The position numbers and the translations under genes are program-made. A stretch of 34,261 nucleotides of DNA from an uncultured Verrucomicrobia subdivision 3 bacterium (GTDB lineage: Bacteria > Verrucomicrobiota > Verrucomicrobiia > Limisphaerales > UBA11358), in the NCBI GenBank assembly GCA_903850425.1, contig CAINLR010000150.1, positions 1 through 34,261 of the forward strand, given 5' to 3'. This document shows positions 31,735 to 34,261 of this stretch, in pieces; the first letter of the stretch is position 1; every line of letters begins with the position of its first letter. A model generated the notes under the pieces. That model saw nothing but the letters and a program-made list of their open reading frames with translations. It was not told the DNA's origin and ran no database searches.

Positions 31735-31741
31735 TTTCTGT

Positions 31742-32752
31742 TCACCACTGATAAAGCCAGACGTAAGTGGTATAACGTGCTGGCGGGGGATCGTGAAACA
31801 CCTTGTCGCCGATTTTCTCGCCGCACCGACAAGTCAGGCGCAGGCCATTTTGGAAAAACACCGGATCATCTTCGTGAAAACGGTAGGCGGAGAATTCGTT
31901 TTCATCTTTGTCGAAGTGCGTCAAGCCGGCGACAGGTGTCGCATAGCGGCCTTTATTGAAATAGTAAGTGCCGAGAAAATAATCCTCCAAGCCCGACGAT
32001 AGAAACAGCGGTTCTTTGGCGCCGCCGATGTAAGCGCGCATGCAGGCTTCCATAAAACTCAAATCCTTCCAGCGCTGATTTTCATCCGTCAATTTGCGCA
32101 GACCTTTCGCGGCCATCGTGACTTGATAAAGCGCGCCGTCGCCTTTGACATCGCAGAGCGCAAATTCTTCGAGCGGCTGAGCCGTGTGACTTTCCAGTTT
32201 GTAAAGCCGCAGCCGCGCGGTGTCCGGCAGACGCACGCCGCCGAGTTCCACCGGCAGCTGTTCCGTGCCGCGAATAATCCACCAAAATTGCGGATGGCCC
32301 GGCGTGTCGGGACCAAGCTGGCCGGTCACGCGAATGCTTTTGCCAAAAGGAATGCGGTAAGTGTTGTAAACACTCGTGCCCGTTCCGATCTTGCCGATGC
32401 GCGCGACACCCCACGGAGAAAATTCATCGCCAAAACCGATGCCATGACCGAGATAAAGTTCCATGTCAATCGAAGCGTTCGTTTCGCCGTCCACATAAAC
32501 GCGGATGCGCGTCCGTTCGCAGCCTTTCCAGCCGCCGCCGAACCACATGTGCGTCAGGCAACCCTTGCCTTCGTGCCGGAATAATTCGGCTTCCTGGTCC
32601 TGACTCAGCGGCGTGACCTCCTTGCCGACGGTGCCGAAAGCTTTCAGTTGCGAAAAGTCAACCGGGGTCGGCTTGAGGACAGTTGGTTTAGCTGCGACTT
32701 CCATTGCCGCCAGCAAACATGCGGTGAGAATGAAATTGAAGATCGGTATCAT
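31742..32752 (-). CDS. GH172 (DUF2961) glycoside hydrolase-like protein
   Basis: A 336-aa exported protein with an N-terminal signal peptide (hydrophobic core about 5-17). The family pattern is clear: LTHMWFGGGWKGCERTRIRVYVDGE near the N-terminus in two parts, then SSGLEDYFLGTYYFNKG with the conserved Gly-Leu-Glu-Asp-Tyr, and the AYRFHEDDPVFFQNGLRL segment near the end. DUF2961 proteins include difructose-dianhydride and arabinofuranosidase enzymes (GH172), acting on furanosides as multimers. Substrate is unknown here. It sits between the DUF6786-like gene (32 bp) and GH116 (7 bp), indicating one transcript for breaking down a complex glycan or glycoside. Confidence 0.85.
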   Translation of the reverse strand: MIPIFNFILTACLLAAMEVAAKPTVLKPTPVDFSQLKAFGTVGKEVTPLSQDQEAELFRHEGKGCLTHMWFGGGWKGCERTRIRVYVDGETNASIDMELYLGHGIGFGDEFSPWGVARIGKIGTGTSVYNTYRIPFGKSIRVTGQLGPDTPGHPQFWWIIRGTEQLPVELGGVRLPDTARLRLYKLESHTAQPLEEFALCDVKGDGALYQVTMAAKGLRKLTDENQRWKDLSFMEACMRAYIGGAKEPLFLSSGLEDYFLGTYYFNKGRYATPVAGLTHFDKDENEFSAYRFHEDDPVFFQNGLRLTCRCGEKIGDKVFHDPPPARYTTYVWLYQW

Positions 32753-32784
32753 CTGAAAAATTATTGGTCAGTAATTTTCGCGAT

Positions 32785-34023
32785 TCAGTGCTTCAATGCC
32801 TTCTGAATTTCGTCGAGCGAAACACCCAGGATTGCGCGAGCGACGGCGTCGAGGTCTTTCTCCTCGCCGTGCAAGTGAATGGTGCGGTGGATGTGTGTCA
32901 GGCTTTTGCCAGGCGCCAGCGCGGCGGCGGGCGAGGAGGATTCCATTTCGTAAAACGGCCCGAGCGGTTTTGCACCGGGCGCGGGCGGACCGTCGTTGTA
33001 ACTATTCGCCACGTCGCCCGCAAACGGATGATCTTGCAATTTCCATTGCGAATTGACGTAGTCGGTGACGCCTTCCGGCTGCGTGAACTGCACAATTGTC
33101 AGCACCCGGCTCGCGGCGTCATAACTGCCCAGCACGCCTTTGCTGCGTTTGGGATTCACACCGATCTTGCTGCGATAAAGTCCGTCACCGCTGAAGAACA
33201 GCACGTCGTCGCGCACCACCAATCGTTCCGGCGGCACGCTGCCGAAGTAATCCGAGGTGACGTTCACGCCCAGTTCCGACTCCAGCCCGGACTTGATCGG
33301 CACCACAATCGTCGTGGCCGGCGCGGGATTGAACTGGCCGAGAATCCAGATCGAAAGCAGCCCGGTATCCTTCTGCCACGGCTGTTTGCCGGCGTTGGTG
33401 ATGCGGTTGTCCGACTCGTAGGCGACCAAGCTGACGCCCGACGCGGGTTTGACGCCGAGCTTTTTCCAGGCATTGGCGGCGGACAACAGGCGCACTTCGC
33501 GGCTCACTTTGATATCAAACCGGGTGCCGCTGTAATTGGTGAGCGCAAACGCGGCGGCAAATCTCGCCCGATCCGGGGATTGTTTCACCAATTGGTAAGG
33601 CATCGTGTCCACGGCTGCGGGCGTCAACCAGTCGGCCAGTTCAAACTTCGCGCCCTTCGCAAAAAAGATGGAGAACTGTCCTCCTTCAGGTCCGAGCCAG
33701 AAACGATCCTCGCCGCCGAAGACATTGATGTGCGGCTGAAGTTTGCCGGACGAAATTAGCTCGCGATTGATCCAGCCAAAGCTCGTGCCGCTCGCGCCGT
33801 TCGCCGTGCTGGTCAGCACGCGTCCTTGCCACGCTGGTGCGAGCGCCACCTGCGCGGACTGCGACTTGTCGTGCAACACCACCACGCCGGTGTGGTTTTG
33901 GACGAAGGCCACGTCGTCGCCAAAGCTGGCGGCGGAGGCCGTGAGGTTTGTCATCAGGGCGACGATGGCCGGGAGCATTGCCCGTCCGACCAATGAACGA
34001 TTTGGATGTGGGTATATTTTCAT
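32785..34023 (-). CDS. Exported DUF6786-like protein
   Basis: A 412-aa protein with a signal peptide (hydrophobic core about 15-30, cleavage near ASAAS). The mature part is beta-rich, with segments AWQGRVLTSTANG, FGWINRELI, GGEDRFWLGPEGGQFS (a typical run for this family) and a late HIHRTIHLHGE. The overall pattern resembles the galactose-mutarotase-like beta-sandwich of DUF6786 proteins found in polysaccharide-utilisation regions; the family name is given from memory of the pattern. No catalytic claim is made. It is the first gene of the GH172-GH116 operon. The 238 bp upstream to the window end hold no gene, only a GCCCC/GGGGC hairpin at 34241-34254. Confidence 0.65.
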   Translation of the reverse strand: MKIYPHPNRSLVGRAMLPAIVALMTNLTASAASFGDDVAFVQNHTGVVVLHDKSQSAQVALAPAWQGRVLTSTANGASGTSFGWINRELISSGKLQPHINVFGGEDRFWLGPEGGQFSIFFAKGAKFELADWLTPAAVDTMPYQLVKQSPDRARFAAAFALTNYSGTRFDIKVSREVRLLSAANAWKKLGVKPASGVSLVAYESDNRITNAGKQPWQKDTGLLSIWILGQFNPAPATTIVVPIKSGLESELGVNVTSDYFGSVPPERLVVRDDVLFFSGDGLYRSKIGVNPKRSKGVLGSYDAASRVLTIVQFTQPEGVTDYVNSQWKLQDHPFAGDVANSYNDGPPAPGAKPLGPFYEMESSSPAAALAPGKSLTHIHRTIHLHGEEKDLDAVARAILGVSLDEIQKALKH

Positions 34024-34261
34024 GGGTGTGGTTTTACCATAAACAATTGCGGTCCGGGTGGCACGCGATAAAAAGCGGTAGAATTTTCGCCGTTAAATTT
34101 TTGCTTTAGTTTTCTCGACCGTGGCCGATGAGCATGGTGTCGCAAGACTGGCGGTCGGCAGCCAATAAAGCCGGCGGGGAACAACGGTGTTTCGCCCCTT
34201 GATTGAAGCACCCGCAGCACGGATGTTGCGCAAATCCAATGCCCCTCACGGGGCGACTCAC

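Noticed and set aside
34020-34220. A 66-codon minus-strand frame upstream of the DUF6786-like gene
   Set aside because: It lies in repeat-like, hairpin-containing sequence, is rich in Arg/Pro/His, has no recognisable pattern and overlaps the next start.

Overview
The window looks like chromosomal DNA from a free-living member of the Verrucomicrobiota, probably Pedosphaera/Limisphaerales-like. This is an inference from GC-rich coding DNA, a beta-propeller protein ending in the FFRLR-type tail common in that phylum, a Tat-exported GH116 glycosidase with GH172 and DUF6786-like partners, and dispersed palindromic intergenic repeats. No rRNA, tRNA, CRISPR array, integrase or transposase was seen.

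Layout. 1-2.1 kb: the tail of an unknown plus-strand gene, then a small zinc-ribbon membrane protein, a GNAT acetyltransferase and an unknown membrane-anchored protein (minus). 2.2-3.0 kb: cutA (minus) facing a TfoX-N protein (plus). 3.0-15.2 kb is a long minus-strand housekeeping block, in transcription order dnaB, bamA, a seven-bladed SBBP propeller protein, skp/ompH, then rpsJ-rplC-rplD-rplW closed by a strong terminator, then the E2 and E3 genes of a 2-oxoacid dehydrogenase closed by a second terminator. A 49-aa membrane protein lies upstream of dnaB. 15.6-16.0 kb holds no recognisable gene.

16-26 kb is an accessory region: a phytoene-desaturase-like flavoenzyme (minus) divergent from a plus-strand set of an MIO ammonia-lyase with the His-Leu tyrosine-type selectivity pair, a flavin-dependent halogenase-like enzyme and an O-methyltransferase. 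These are followed by a PspC-like micro-ORF, two tandem zinc-ribbon/TM proteins, a truncated copy of a carbonic anhydrase start, a 20-unit 21-bp tandem array, an intact beta-carbonic anhydrase and a second halogenase-like flavoenzyme. The enzymes resemble the aromatic head-group part of aryl-polyene/flexirubin pathways, but the ketosynthase, ACP and ligase genes are not in the window. A 174-bp hairpin-rich insert bordered by a 16-bp duplication has doubled the start of the first halogenase-like gene.

26-28.6 kb: yraN, rnhB, a Sel1-repeat protein and an SH3-like unknown gene, separated by palindromic repeat elements. 28.6-34 kb: a minus-strand glycoside-degradation operon (DUF6786-like, GH172, GH116), whose GH116 member carries an inserted beta-sandwich domain. 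Assignments rest on motifs read by eye from the translated sequence; no database search was run.
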